Positions 10,401 through 19,539 are shown, numbered from the stretch's first letter. The stretch: 64,000 nt of DNA from Diploptera punctata (GCA_030220185.1 JASPKZ010007528.1:62001-126000); one strand, 5' to 3'. The notes: generated by a model from the letters alone, not told the origin. Made by a program: numbers and translations.

Positions 10401-12886
10401 CCAGAATGTGGGGTAAGATATTAATTCATGTATGATAATGAATTGAGTTGGTGTTTACTTGATGAAAATCCATATTTATAAATTAAATAAAAATAAAACT
10501 TAAGTTTTATTTGATTTTTCATATTTATTAAGATATAATTCAGTGACAGCTGTTTCGGTACACTGTACCTTCTTCAGACATGTTAACAAATTATGAATTG
10601 TGTTATTATAGTACATATCAACTGATCTAAGCAACAATACAACAATAATTATTAAAAATTTTAAATTTAACAAAAGCGATTCATTCAAATCAAGTTGAGA
10701 ATTTAACCAGTTTATTACTACTTTTCAATTTATTTATTTCTACAGCCTCCAAATGGTCCAACTTCTTACCCTTATCATAAACATGTAAAATTTCAAAATT
10801 TGGATCGAAACAATGATTAAATTGGAATAGGTGGTTAGCATATTTTGAATATTCTAAATTTCTGTTATATGCTCTCATGTGTTCCTTTATACGAGAGATA
10901 AAAGGTCTACCAGTTTGTCCTATATAGACATTGTCACATGTGCCACACTTCAATTTATATACATGGCGTATATTAACAGCTGTCACTGAATTATATCTTA
11001 ATAAATATGAAAAATCGAATAAAACTAGGTTTTATTTTTATTTAATTCATGTATGATATATTTTTCACAGATCTAAAATAATTCCGCCTGCTACTGAACC
11101 AGATCATCATAATACTGGACCCGAACATGATTTTAAAAATGAGACATTTCCAAATGAAGATTCACTCAGCGAAGAACTTGCAGATAGTTTCGATCAAAAC
11201 ATGTTTTTCAGCAACAAGTTAGATAACATGACATGTCCACTTTGCGTGCGAGGATCTATGACAATCAAAAACAAAGCTGAACCTCTGACGATGACTGGAA
11301 ACCAATCTACTTTTCAAGATCCCTCTACAACGGTAAATGAAATAAACATTATTATAGAAACCACAAAACAAGAACTACCGGAGCATGAAGAAAAATTTAG
11401 CAACACATTTACATTTTCTTCTGGGGAGCAATGTGACGGAAATGTAGCCAACTTGATGAAACCAGAATCCGAGAACAACACATTTGAAATTCCAGTAAAA
11501 CACGTATATAAATGTGATATTTGTGTGAAATATTTCACAAATGAAATAACGTTACAATGCCATCACAACAACTTTCACTCAGGCACTCCCATTTGTTGTG
11601 AAATTTGTAACGAATATTGCGAATCACCTATGGATTATTTTGATCACATGAAAAAGAAGCACGCAAGAAATGAAAATGCATCAAATGAAAACATTTGCTT
11701 CTTTATATGCAATCACTGTGGACAACAGTTTCCTGACAATCAGTTGTTGCAAGAACATTACAAAGCACATCAAGTTAACTGCAATCTGTGCGAGTTTTGT
11801 GCAGTCAACGATGAAATGTTGAAAGTTCATACGATACTCAAGCACTCGGAAAGTTTAGCGAAACAGTCTCTCATTACATGTACAGTCTGTCAGCAAGTGT
11901 TTGTTCACATGCAACAAGCTGCCAACCATATAAAATGCCACAATGTAAACAATCAGATGTTACAGCATTTAGATTTACATGTCATTTACAACTGTGAATA
12001 TTGCTTCACAAGTTACGCTGAAAAATCTGCATTAAAAATACATTATAACGATCATAACGATAAAATGTATTTTTGTAATTTATGTAAAGAGAAATTTTCC
12101 AACGCTAGGCAAGTAGAATATCATAAAGTTATTTACTGTGGACTAAACCAATCAGAAATATTTGATGTTCCTAAAATGTTTGTATGTTTTGAATGTGATG
12201 AGGCGTTTTTAAACGTTGAAACATTATCAAAACACAACAGAATACACGAAGAAATGAATGAGATGTATTCAAGAAATACATTTCAAATTGAAGGATGTAA
12301 TAATAATAAAACAGCAAGTGTTTTAGAGGATAAAACAAATAAGGAATTGAACGCACCTCCATCGAAACAAAAGAAGAAAGTATATATGTGTAATGTTTGT
12401 GGAGATATATTCACCTTAAAGAATTTATTTGATAAACATTTTCAAAAACACACAAATGAATGCGGTTATTTTTGTGAAATTTGTGGGAGGAATTTCAATC
12501 ATAAATCTGGGTTATACACACACAGACGTATACACACAGGAGAGAAACCCTATCCATGTGATCTATGCGATAAGACATTTCGTTTGAAACATGATCGTGA
12601 CAACCACAGACGTTGTCACACAGGAGAACGTCCGTTCAAATGCGAATATTGTGGTAAAGCATTTCGTACAAATCACGATCATCGCCAACATTTGTTCATT
12701 CATACAGGTCAGCGTCCATATGTCTGTAATTTTTGCGGTAAAGGATTTCGTCGTATTAATGGTTTGAATGTTCATAGACGAACGCACACGGGAGAGAAGC
12801 CATATGGATGTGATTCTTGTGGGAGACGCTTCACACAAAAAGGAGATATGCTTAAACATAGAAAAACCCAACACGCACTTAAATAA
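7291..12886 (+). CDS. ZAD-type C2H2 zinc-finger protein, spliced, 696 aa
   Basis: Predicted nuclear DNA-binding regulator. Three coding exons join in frame: 7265-7428 (ATG at 7291), 8124-8260 and 11071-12886 (stop TAA). The donors are GTAAGT and GTATTT, and the acceptors end in TTTCAG and TTCACAG. Residues 14 and 17 (LCRLC) and 58 and 61 (LCNSC) are the four zinc-binding cysteines of a ZAD domain, which mediates dimerisation in arthropod zinc-finger factors. An acidic linker follows, then about 14 C2H2-like units from residue ~237; the last five form a classic array with TGEKP-type linkers. Several middle fingers are irregular. The total (138+137+1816 bp) divides exactly into 697 codons. An in-frame upstream exon may exist, because the frame stays open from the acceptor at 7264 to the ATG. 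The target DNA cannot be read from this sequence. Confidence 0.9.
7448..7735 (+). mobile_element. SINE2, complete copy in intron 1
   Basis: tRNA-derived SINE. The head has an A-box-like TAGCGTAGTGGTTAAGGC and a B-box GATTCAAGTCC; the tail ends CCTGTAATGGGATCACTTTA. A perfect 13-bp target-site duplication, ATGACATTTAAGC, flanks it at 7435-7447 and 7736-7748. The left duplicate begins six bases after the exon boundary, so the insertion landed right behind the splice donor of the first ZAD exon. Confidence 0.9.
7749..8112 (-). pseudogene. LINE reverse-transcriptase 3' fragment in intron 1
   Basis: The - strand encodes MKISTNKTKSMAIS, then KFKYLGVEINS and VGHIARMKNEREAWKLLV, the thumb and C-terminal region of a non-LTR retrotransposon RT. 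It is antisense to the zinc-finger gene, 5'-truncated, and internally deleted between the NANKISDAIR and RWVGHIARM blocks. Confidence 0.8.
8124..8260 (+). CDS. ZAD zinc-finger gene, second coding exon
   Basis: Acceptor TTATTTCAG, donor GTATTTAG after CTGTTCAG. Encodes VKKTDPLPKQLCNSCVEQL, the second half of the ZAD domain with cysteines 58 and 61. It ends in phase 2, and the next exon restores the frame with A completing AGA. Confidence 0.88.
8380..9215 (+). repeat. Dispersed repeat R2, copy split by SINE1
   Basis: Shares blocks with 19540-20010 (+) and, in reverse, with 29955-30235, 30738-30950, 34225-34530 and 35100-35320. Landmarks are TTTGGCTAAACTTTACAA, CATTTTTCAAATTATTTCCC and GTTGGCTGCATCCTGTGATT. 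It has no ORF and no obvious terminal repeats, so it is unclassified. The SINE1 at 8535-8846 sits inside it. Confidence 0.7.
8535..8846 (-). mobile_element. SINE1, complete copy with 13-bp TSD
   Basis: tRNA-derived SINE on the - strand. The head reads GTGGTCTCGAGGTAGC (A-box-like) and GGTTCGATCCC (B box); the body contains CTTACAGGTGAGGAAAAACC in window orientation. The perfect duplication ATTATTTCAATAT lies at 8522-8534 and 8847-8859. Confidence 0.9.
9472..9662 (+). mobile_element. SINE2, 5'-truncated
   Basis: Matches SINE2 from the phrase ACTATGGCCCTGGAGTAGAC to the tail CTGTAATGGGATCACTTTA. The tRNA-like head is missing. Confidence 0.75.
9838..10112 (-). mobile_element. SINE5
   Basis: Reverse complement of the copy at 24118-24400. 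The head on the - strand has GAGCTAGTGGTCAGTGTT and GATTTGATTCCCGGTC (A- and B-box-like); the body includes CTAAATTCCAGACCATGGGC and GGTTTTCTCCCCTGGCATTG. Confidence 0.75.
10120..10410 (+). mobile_element. SINE1 head joined to SINE5-like tail
   Basis: From 10126 the SINE1 head is clear (GATCTCGAGGTAGCATGCTG, GGGTTCAATCCCCGG), continuing to GGTCCAAACAGTCCCCGAAC. After about 10315 the text switches to the SINE5 body in + orientation (AGGTGCCCAAACCTCAAG and GCCTGGAGAGAATACCAG). Either a nested or a chimeric insertion. Confidence 0.6.
10545..10577 (-). ncRNA. Hammerhead ribozyme core, family X, intact
   Basis: CTGAAGA, stem II GGTAC/GTACC, GAAA, stem III from the palindrome CAGCTG, then TC as cleavage pair. 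The bases before (GT) and after (AC) can start stem I. All invariant core positions are present. A very short stem III is typical of PLE hammerheads. Confidence 0.75.
10690..10980 (-). pseudogene. PLE GIY-YIG endonuclease domain fragment
   Basis: The - strand encodes HVYKLKCGTCDNVYIGQTGR followed by ISRIKEHMRAYN and a C-terminal tail ending KSSNKLVKFST. The KC..C, VYIG and the following R.KEH are the hallmarks of the C-terminal GIY-YIG nuclease domain of PLEs. The RT domain is absent, so the copy is 5'-truncated. Open for 97 codons. Confidence 0.85.
11071..12886 (+). CDS. ZAD zinc-finger gene, last exon with about 14 C2H2 fingers
   Basis: Acceptor TATTTTTCACAG. The frame stays open from the split codon at 11071 to the TAA at 12884-12886. 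It contains the acidic linker and all fingers; the C-terminal units (YFCEIC, YPCDLC, FKCEYC, YVCNFC, YGCDSC) carry the TGEKP, TGERP and TGQRP linkers of a DNA-binding array. Intronless over 1.8 kb. Confidence 0.93.
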
Positions 12887-12887
12887 A
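12882..12887 (+). terminator. Polyadenylation signal overlapping the ZAD gene stop
   Basis: AATAAA overlaps the stop codon TAA (12884-12886). If used, the 3' UTR would be very short. No stronger signal is obvious in the next 100 bp before the LINE remnant. Confidence 0.5.
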
Positions 12888-12954
12888 TTGATAATTTTCA
12901 TAGGTTGTACACTAGAATGCATTGATCCTATAGTACTATCATATGACATGCATT

Positions 12955-13185
12955 TAGCTACCTTCCTTATAGGTCATCATGTTTGGTGCTACAGTCCATT
13001 GCAGGCTTTGACCGCCCCAACAATGCACCTTCATCCATTTCTATCTTCAGCCTTCCTTCTCCATCCCTGGACTCCCATAACCTTCAAATCCTGTTCCACA
13101 CTGTCTAGCCATCTGGAAAGATGTCTTCCAAATTTTCTTTTTCTCTCTATTTTTGAGAATGTAACTACAGGCAATTACTTATTTT
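12955..13185 (-). pseudogene. LINE 3' terminal fragment
   Basis: The - strand encodes a decayed C-terminal RT block (WLDSVEQD, GW..KA.DR, then KACNG) of a non-LTR retrotransposon. It is probably continuous with the - strand LINE at 13698-14080, the PLE at 13186-13697 having inserted between them. Confidence 0.6.
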
Positions 13186-13697
13186 AGGAATTCTCACTAT
13201 GAGGTATATTCATTAAGGTAGAATTTTTATCACTCACCTCATATTGTTCTTATTTGACTATAAACTAGTTTCGGAACATAGTTTCTGTTCCATCCTCAGT
13301 ATCGTCACGACCGTTGTTTTGTCGTCTTGAAGAGCTGTCCTTCGCTCCTTCCATTGGCTGACTGAAAAACCTCAAAACCAGGTCATTCTCACCGGGAATT
13401 TCAAAGTTCATCAATTCCTTCTTTTCGCTCTTTTGAATGTAGATCTTTTCCCAAACAGTAAGTTCTTTAGATCTACATTCAAAAGAGCGAAAAGAAGAAA
13501 TTGATGAACTTTGAAATTCCCGGTGAGAATGACCTGGTTTTGAGGTTTTTCAGTGAGCCAATGGAAGGAGCAAAGGACAGCTCTTCAAGACGACAGAACA
13601 ACGGTCGTGACAATACTGAGGATGGAACAGAAACTTTGTTCCAAAACTAGTTTATAGTCAAATAAGAAGAACAATATGAGGTGAGTGATAAAAATTC
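13186..13697. mobile_element. Penelope-like element, 235-bp inverted arms (PLE-B)
   Basis: The arms 13222-13463 and 13464-13697 are near-perfect reverse complements meeting at AGATCT, 3' ends outward. The right arm reads MNFEIPGENDLVLRFFSEP, the typical PLE C-terminal tail after the GIY-YIG domain, ending at TAG 13650-13652. The left end carries the inverted terminal motif ACCTCATAGTG. Hammerhead cores lie in both arms. Confidence 0.85.
13264..13299 (-). ncRNA. Hammerhead ribozyme core, PLE-B left arm, intact
   Basis: CTGAGGA, stem II GGAAC/GTTCC with a nine-base loop, GAAA, stem III CTAG, then TT. ATA before the core pairs with TAT after the cleavage position as stem I. The right-arm version (13616-13652) has AAAA in place of GAAA. 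Confidence 0.75.
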
Positions 13698-14080
13698 TAT
13701 CTATGGGCAATGTCTGTTTCTTCCAGTCGATGTAAATGATCCAGCCATCTCAACTTTGTTGTAGGTTCCCAATATAATTTCACAATGTATTTGCAGTTCT
13801 GTCTTGATGTAAGCGATGACAATATTGGAGATTGAACAATATGAGGTGAGTGATAAACATATTCTACCTTAATATTGGAGATGTTCATCAAATCTTGCTG
13901 CATTGCATGCAGATGTCAGAATAAATTATTCCAAATTTTGCCAAGTGTTGAGGCAGGTAATTGTGCCCAGTGGCCAACTGCTTCCTTCCATATCCTGTTA
14001 GCTATTGAATTGTACATTACACCATTTCTTATAATTTGCTGTGGTTTGAACTGCATTGAAGGAAGTGTTGGTTATTGCAT
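13698..14080 (-). pseudogene. LINE fragment interrupted by a 38-bp PLE insertion
   Basis: The - strand encodes LRWLDHLHRLEETD, a typical RT C-terminal block, and upstream text (AQLPASTLGKIWNNLF). The reading is interrupted at 13833-13870 by a tiny PLE insertion. Confidence 0.6.
13833..13870 (+). mobile_element. 38-bp Penelope-like insertion with 12-bp TSD
   Basis: Exactly the 3' terminus of PLE-B (AATATGAGGTGAGTGATAAA and ATTCTACCTT), flanked by the perfect duplication AATATTGGAGAT at 13821-13832 and 13871-13882. It shows the element's true 3' end and extreme 5' truncation. Confidence 0.8.
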
Positions 14081-14127
14081 ACTTTATTTTATTCCTCACA
14101 TAGATAGTTCATCTGCCCTTACAACCC

Positions 14128-14312
14128 TGTGTGTTGTTTTTATTATTAATTTAATACTTCTCACTGAAGGATAAATTATATTTGAAGAGAAAGATTTTTT
14201 TGTCTAGATTGGTACTCGCCCCAATAGCTCAGATGGTAGAGCATTGGCCTAGAAAGCCAAGGGTCCCGGTTCGAGTCTCGGTCTGGGGAAAAAATTTTCT
14301 CTTCAAATATAA
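14128..14312 (+). mobile_element. tRNA-core element, family alpha
   Basis: A tRNA-like sequence (about 14218-14288) with box A TAGCTCAGATGGTAGAGC and box B GGTTCGAGTCT is bracketed by a perfect 17-bp inverted repeat, TTATATTTGAAGAGAAA (14176-14192) and its complement (14296-14312). The upstream TAATTTAATACTTCTCACTG is shared with the copy at 32041-32167. The anticodon-loop position reads AGA, but no long variable arm exists, so this is a tRNA-derived repeat, not a functional tRNA-Ser. Confidence 0.7.
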
Positions 14313-14459
14313 CCCTTTGTGTGTTTAGTATCCATTGAAATATTGTTTTGTTTTGTCTGTTGAGTAACCTTAGTATTTTTCTACACTCCTGTATTGATCT
14401 TGTCAAAGGTGTACCACTATTTGCTATTATATTAATCTAATATATTTTAATATTCATAA

Positions 14460-15945
14460 GTTAATTATGGGAAATAACATTATGAGGTTCTTTAATAAAT
14501 GAATGAGTCAATTCTTATCTTACCTGCAGTTTTCAAGAGGCGTCCCTCTCATCCTCAGCCGATATTATGACTACTGGATTTTCATTTGAATCATCTATAA
14601 CAGGCATGTCCAACCTTTTTTTGGAAAAGGGCCAATATCGTTAAGGTACATTGGTTTGCAGGCCACATGATCCGATTGTTTTACCATATTAATACGATCT
14701 AAGATAAACCAATTAATTTAAACATCTTCTTCTTCTTCCTTCCAAGTATTAGGCCAAGGTCTGTTACAATCCTATAGAAAATTTTCCTTATGGGAAATTC
14801 TCGTATAAGACTTGAAAGCATAATAATAGTCCCTTCAATTGTTTGTTGGCCAAAGGAAGGCAAGACCAGTGATAGGGCTGCCATCTTATAGCCTCTGGTC
14901 AGGCTTTTCTGGAGAAGAAAAGAAAATAAAGGAAAGGAGAAATGGAAGAAAGGAAGGACTCCCTAGCCCTCGGATGCGCTAATAGCATCGGGGTCGAAAA
15001 AACAAGAGTTAACCAAGAGAGGTTAGATAGAAAAGTTAAAAGTTAAAAGAGAGCAAAACACAAGTAAGTGGAAGAAATGTTTTGAATAGCTTGGGCACCT
15101 TGTGGTCGCCATCCACATATCCCCTAGATGAGGACCCCTGAGGGTTCTAATATATTGTGATGTTATTTTTATTTAAAATATTAATCATATATTAGTTAAA
15201 TTATTTTTTAAATAAAATAAAATATATATTTCTTTCGTGTACTGTATAATCTAATTATAAAATCTAAATTGAACGCTATTTTCTTACCGCTACACATAGA
15301 AGCCATAATTAACTGTTATAAAACTCACAGAATTATATTCTTCAAACCTCTCACTAACAGTCACTACAATGCGAACAAACAACTGCAAACTGGAAACTAA
15401 TTTGAAATGAACAAAATGTAACAATAAAACATCTGACACTCATTTGCCTTTGAAAGTAGTAACCGTTAAGTCAACAATGCACAGAGACTTCAAAGTGATG
15501 AATGGTAGGTAGGATCATAAATAAAAGTCTGGGCTGGATGTTTCTTAAAATGGATGTGATTTCTCCATGTTTTGAGTAAGATGAACTTTCGCAAACACAT
15601 GAGTTGAAAACAGAAATAGAATTACTTATTTCATAAATTATATTAGAATATAACTTACAAATATCACTGTGGGCTGAATGTGATGTGATAGAGCAAATAT
15701 CATTGTGGGCCACATGCGGCCCGCGGGTTGGACACACCTAATCTATAACGTTGTCAACAGGACTTGATCTCAAGGTTCATCAAATCAACACCAGATGACA
15801 ACATTATAGATAAAGATTCAAACAAAAATCTGATAGTCATAATATTGGCTGAAGATGAGAGGGATGCCTCTTGAAAACTGCAGTTCCCATGTTAAGAAAA
15901 CATGAGGAAAGATAAGAATTGACTCATTCATTAATATTTTAGTAT
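14460..15945. mobile_element. Penelope-like inverted dimer split by a hAT element (PLE-D)
   Basis: The left arm (14467-14600) begins with ATGGGAAATAACATTATGAGG, the conserved PLE terminus in reverse, and contains GGCGTCCCTCTCATCCTCAG. The right arm (15741-15935) repeats it as the reverse complement (GAGAGGGATGCC). The hAT-like insertion 14601-15740 separates the arms. Confidence 0.75.
14601..15740. mobile_element. hAT-like DNA transposon, 1140 bp, 8-bp TSD
   Basis: The termini are CAGGCATGTCCAACC and, reversed, TAGGTGTGTCCAACC. A perfect 8-bp duplication ATCTATAA (14593-14600, 15741-15748) flanks it; 8-bp TSDs and CAGG-type termini are the hAT signature. Subterminal GGCCACATG motifs occur near both ends. 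No transposase ORF remains, so it is non-autonomous. A purine-rich segment at 14905-15150 may be a further nested repeat. Confidence 0.85.
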
Positions 15946-16039
15946 ATTTGACTTCCAACAAAAAAGTTTGTCGCTACAAAACAAAATACTCATAAATAAA
16001 TTCTATCACCATTTTTTTTTTGTCTTGAAACTTTAAAGT

Positions 16040-16200
16040 TTCTATTTTTCAATCTGGTCACCTTGTGTACATTTATGGGAGAGAGATCATATGATTGTGA
16101 TTTTTTTAAAGATATTTTATGCAAAAATGAAAATATGCATAAACATAAAAAACATGAAGTGTTTAAATATAAAATGTTCTGTTTTGATATCGGTCAGTAG
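16040..16200 (+). pseudogene. Degenerate C2H2 zinc-finger fragment
   Basis: The frame ending at TAG 16198 reads MGERSYDCDFFKDILCKN then ENMHKHKKHEV. It aligns with a TGER[P]Y linker plus one finger (Y.C..[C]...[F]....M.K H..H), close to the last finger of the ZAD gene (YGCDSCGRRFTQKGDMLKHR). The second cysteine is F and the hydrophobic core positions are altered, so it cannot fold normally. Possibly a relic of a duplicated zinc-finger gene; short and speculative. Confidence 0.45.
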
Positions 16201-16475
16201 GTCTATGTAACAGTGGTATCTCATGGCCCAAATTATTAACAAAAATTCTCCCAAAAAGGAGTGAAAGTAAACTAGGTGGCATTGTCCACATCGTTTCTAT
16301 TCCACACATTACATTAATTATTTATCATTATGAGGTTTTCCTATAATTATATTAACAATTTTATTGCACAATGGTGTTATAATACTACAGGGTTTTTTTT
16401 ATGTCTAGAAAATAGTATTGCTCTTATTTGCCACTTGACACCACAGACTAAGTGATAGAGATGGAAAAAGAAAAT

Positions 16476-16800
16476 GTACGCCTAGACTGGGGTTTGAATC
16501 CAGGACCTTTGACTCTCTATGTCAATGTTCTATCCAAGTGAGCTACCTAGGCCTCCAATCTAAATGTGTATTTTTCTCTTATACATAGTTAATTCCCTAA
16601 TGCCAAATGCTACGATTTTTCCAAATGGTGGCTTCTTTATTAAGAAGACTTTTTATTAGGAATTTAAACATTACTTATAAAGCCAATATGCATTTAGATT
16701 AGAGGCATAGGTAGCTCACTTGGAACAGCATTGACATAGAGAGTCAAAAGTCCAGGGTTCAAACCCCAGTCTAGGCATATATTTTTCTCTTCAAATATAA
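16476..16800. mobile_element. Two tRNA-core elements (alpha) in inverted orientation
   Basis: A tRNA-like core on the - strand (about 16476-16552, GGTAGCTCACTTGGATAGAAC and GGATTCAAACCCC) faces a + strand copy (about 16698-16770, GTAGCTCACTTGGAACAGC and GGTTCAAACCCC). The anticodon stem TTGAC/GTCAA is conserved in both. The right end is TTTTTCTCTTCAAATATAA, the family alpha terminus; CACATTTAGATT precedes each core. Confidence 0.7.
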
Positions 16801-16974
16801 TATGTCCATCATTAAGATGTTTAAAAATCATTCATAAAAACACAGAGATGGAAATTTAATTATCTCTAAGTTTTGTTGAAAGTGGATGGTTTAATGGCAT
16901 CTCCACTAGCCACTGTTCTCGTAACAGAGTTAACCCCCCTAATTTTATTAAATATTCTACTCTATTCTATAGTA

Positions 16975-17263
16975 TTCTGCCTGAGGGCAAGTCTTTCACT
17001 GCAATTATAGTATTTTCATGCTATGCTTTGCAGCTTTGTTAGGGAATTATAGGTATAGTAGCGTCCCGTTGCTTTCCACACCGGTGAAATGATGATAGCC
17101 AGATGACTTTTGGGAACCGTTATGCCCTGGGCTTCCTGACATTTGTTTCAGAGGTGAGGAAAACCCCCAAAAAACCTCACCCAGGAGCCGTCCTGATCAG
17201 GAAATGAACCCAGGCCCACTGCATGACAAGGCAGCATGCTACCTCGAGACTACAGGGGTGAAC
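16975..17263 (-). mobile_element. SINE1
   Basis: Full set of SINE1 landmarks in reverse: CTCGAGGTAGCATGCTGCC and the box-B-like GGGTTCATTTCC at the head (right side), TTTCCACACCGGTGAAATG in the body. Confidence 0.85.
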
Positions 17264-17362
17264 TTATTAAATACATGGCTGATAATTCTATGTTCCATAA
17301 TGGCATATTCTCCATATATTGGGCACCCATCTTCTTGGTAAAGTTGTAAAAAAAGAACTCCT

Positions 17363-17675
17363 GGCATGACAGGCCTAGAGGGCCCTTAGCCTACCAGCTG
17401 GCTTCACATCCACATGTGTCAATCACAGAGGTAGATGATCATCAGCCAGTGTAGGGGTGACATGTCGAGTCCTCCAGCCGTTATAGCTGGTTTTCTCAAT
17501 TTGGAGCCGCTACTTATTGTAGCTACACAAATGCCTCACAATGCTGGGTGGGCACCGGTCCCATACTGGCCGAAATACCATGAGAAAATGTCTTTCCCCA
17601 TGGAGACTCGAACCAGCGCAAGTCCCATAGCTCTGCGCCAAGGCTTCCTGCCTTAACCACTCTGCTACGGCGCTG
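17363..17675 (-). mobile_element. SINE3, near complete
   Basis: The - strand head at the right has box A GTAGCAGAGTGGTTAAGGC and box B GGTTCGAGTCTCC; the body contains the CCAGCTATAACGGCTGGAGG region in - orientation. The 73-codon open frame here is a shadow of the SINE. Confidence 0.85.
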
Positions 17676-18266
17676 TGAAATTATTTATCTCAATGAATTA
17701 ACTAATAAATCAATCTCTCATAAAATGACATGTTTACTAGCAGGAATTTTTCCGCGAGAGCAATGCTCTTTTCTAGACGTGAAAAATCTGCCTACATATA
17801 TATATATATAATAAAGGATTATATTGTGATGAACAAACTGACGTGATCAGATTTAACAAACTGCTCAATTATCAAATGTTTTAAGAAGTTGAGATGTCTT
17901 TTTGGCTTAGAACACTAGCATAATTTTGTGGTGCAGTAGACCTCCTGACCTTCAACATGTCTTAATGTTTGCTTTAATTTAATTTATTTTGTGCACTGTT
18001 TCACATGTACAGTTTGTAGTAATATTTGAATTTGTGTATTAAACTATTTATGAATAAAATTTATCAATATTTAAAAAAAAAATATGTTGCTGTTGTGGGT
18101 GCAGGTATCTACATTAGAATGGGTCACAATAGCATTCTTCTCCATTACTTCTCATCTATCTATAAAGGCATAAGCCTCTCCCTTGTCAAGTGCCACTACA
18201 TCAAGTTAATTTAGTTAAGAATTAAATTAATGTTTTATTACCTCACTTCATATCATCCTTCTTCTA

Positions 18267-18299
18267 GACTGTAGTTTCGGAGCTTATCTCCATCATCAG
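18267..18299 (-). ncRNA. Hammerhead ribozyme core, PLE-F left arm, intact
   Basis: CTGATGA, stem II GGAG/CTCC, GAAA, stem III CTACAG, then TC; CTA before and TAG after give a three-pair stem I. The right-arm equivalent at 19063-19095 has AAAA instead of GAAA. Confidence 0.75.
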
Positions 18300-18654
18300 T
18301 AGCCTCTGGTCGACCGGTGTTATGTCGTTTCTTCTTACTTCTATCGGTGGACCGATGAACCTCTGAATCAGATAAAAATTTGCAGGAGTTTCAAAATTCA
18401 CGAGTTTATCTTTGTTGTTTTTTTTGGATGTAGATTTTTTCCCAGACTGTGAGTTCTTTTTGTTTATCTGTGTGTTTGATTAGGCTAGCTTTTGTATCGA
18501 TTAAGTGTTTTTCAGACCAAGCATGGGCTGCTACAGCTGACTTGTTCGCTGCACCCTTTTTTACATTTCTAAGGTGTTCTTTCAATCAAAATTTTCAATA
18601 AGTTTAACATTCGATTGGCCCCAAACAATGAATACAGGCTAAACAAGATAATTA

Positions 18655-18952
18655 AAACCAACAAAAATGAAAAAATTGAAGAAGAATACGAATCAGGAAT
18701 ATATCAGATCAAATGTAAGGATTGCGACAAAATCTATATAGGAAAAACAAAAAGAAATTTAAAACCAGATTGAAAGAACACCTTAGAAATGTAAAAAAGG
18801 GTGAAGTGGACAAGTCAGCTGTAGCAGCCCATGCTTGGTCTGAAAAACACTTAATTGATACAAAAGCTAACCTAATCAAACACACAGATAAACAGAAAGA
18901 ACTCACAGTCTGGGGAAAAATCCACATCCAAAAAAACAAGATAAACTCATGA
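18655..18952 (+). pseudogene. PLE GIY-YIG endonuclease remnant, one frameshift
   Basis: Reads SGIYQIKCKDCDKIYIGKT and, after a one-base shift near 18762, KTRLKEHLRNVKKGEVDKSA, AAHAWSEKHLID and VWGKIHIQKN. GIYQ, YIG, the KC.DC cysteines, the R of TRLKEH and the following H are the conserved features of the PLE nuclease domain. This copy anchors the classification of the related dimers. Confidence 0.9.
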
Positions 18953-19257
18953 ATTTCGAAACTCCTGCAAATTTTGATCTGTTCCAGAGGTTCATTGGTC
19001 CACCGATAGAAGTAAGAAGAAAACCGCTAAGAAACGACATAACACCGGTCGACCAGAGGCTACTGACGATGGAGATAAGCTCCAAAACTGCAGTCTAGAA
19101 GAAAAAAGGATATGAGGTGAGGTAATATAAACATGAATTTAATTCTTAAATTAAACCTCAGTGTTCTTTCCCTGTGAAAGTTAAATAAATTAGTTTAGTT
19201 ACCTTATTTCGTCATAGATGTCATGCAGTCAACACACTGACTCAATGAGACATCTAG

Positions 19258-19395
19258 CAGGCAACAGAGGTATTGCTAGGATGTTGAGGCCTTTTTATTC
19301 AGGCTTAAGGATCTTTTACATGCTTGAAAATCTGCAGACTTGGGGTCCACGGCTTAAAGTCCCTCCCGGAGGACTTGTTCAATGTATTTTAATTA
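19258..19395 (-). repeat. SINE4 fragment
   Basis: Contains GAGGCCTTTTTATTCAGGCT, TTAAGGATCTTTTACA and CGGCTTAAAGTCCCTCCCGG in reverse orientation relative to the complete SINE4 at 32188. Both ends are missing. Confidence 0.75.
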
Positions 19396-19539
19396 ATTCT
19401 CGTGCCAACCAAATGAATGTTGTTTTACTAAGTGGAATACTTCAAAATTAGGGCGTTATTTTTCACTTTAATTGCTATGAGTGTAATCTAATGTTAGAAA
19501 ATTGACAATTTTAAATGTTTTCATGTTAAAGCTACAATT

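Larger units (their letters stand above)
10438..11043 (-). mobile_element. Penelope-like element family X, inverted dimer with 17-bp TSD
   Basis: The main copy runs on the - strand from about 10976 down to 10438; a 66-bp + strand copy of the same 3' end closes the right side (10977-11043), so both 3' ends point outward. The direct repeat TTAATTCATGTATGATA lies at 10421-10437 and 11042-11058 (one or two bases overlap the element's own end). It encodes a GIY-YIG endonuclease remnant and an intact hammerhead core. It sits in intron 2 of the zinc-finger gene, ending 27 bp before the acceptor. Confidence 0.85.
18218..19189. mobile_element. Penelope-like element, inverted dimer with GIY-YIG remnant (PLE-F)
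   Basis: The left arm (18218-18593) is the reverse complement of the right part (about 18770-19150); the 3' ends face outward and carry ATGAGGTGAGG. The right copy extends further 5' and encodes a GIY-YIG domain. The imperfect 12-bp duplication TTAATTTAGTTA / TTAGTTTAGTTA flanks it (18206-18217, 19190-19201). The right terminus ends AACCTCAGTGTTCTTTCCC. Confidence 0.85.

Noticed and set aside
14218..14288. Functional tRNA-Ser(AGA)
   Set aside because: No long variable arm, imperfect acceptor stem and embedding in a repeat family; treated as tRNA-derived.
16310..16345. PLE terminus (CATTATGAGGTTTTCC)
   Set aside because: Only the short motif is present; no hammerhead, partner arm or TSD could be found.
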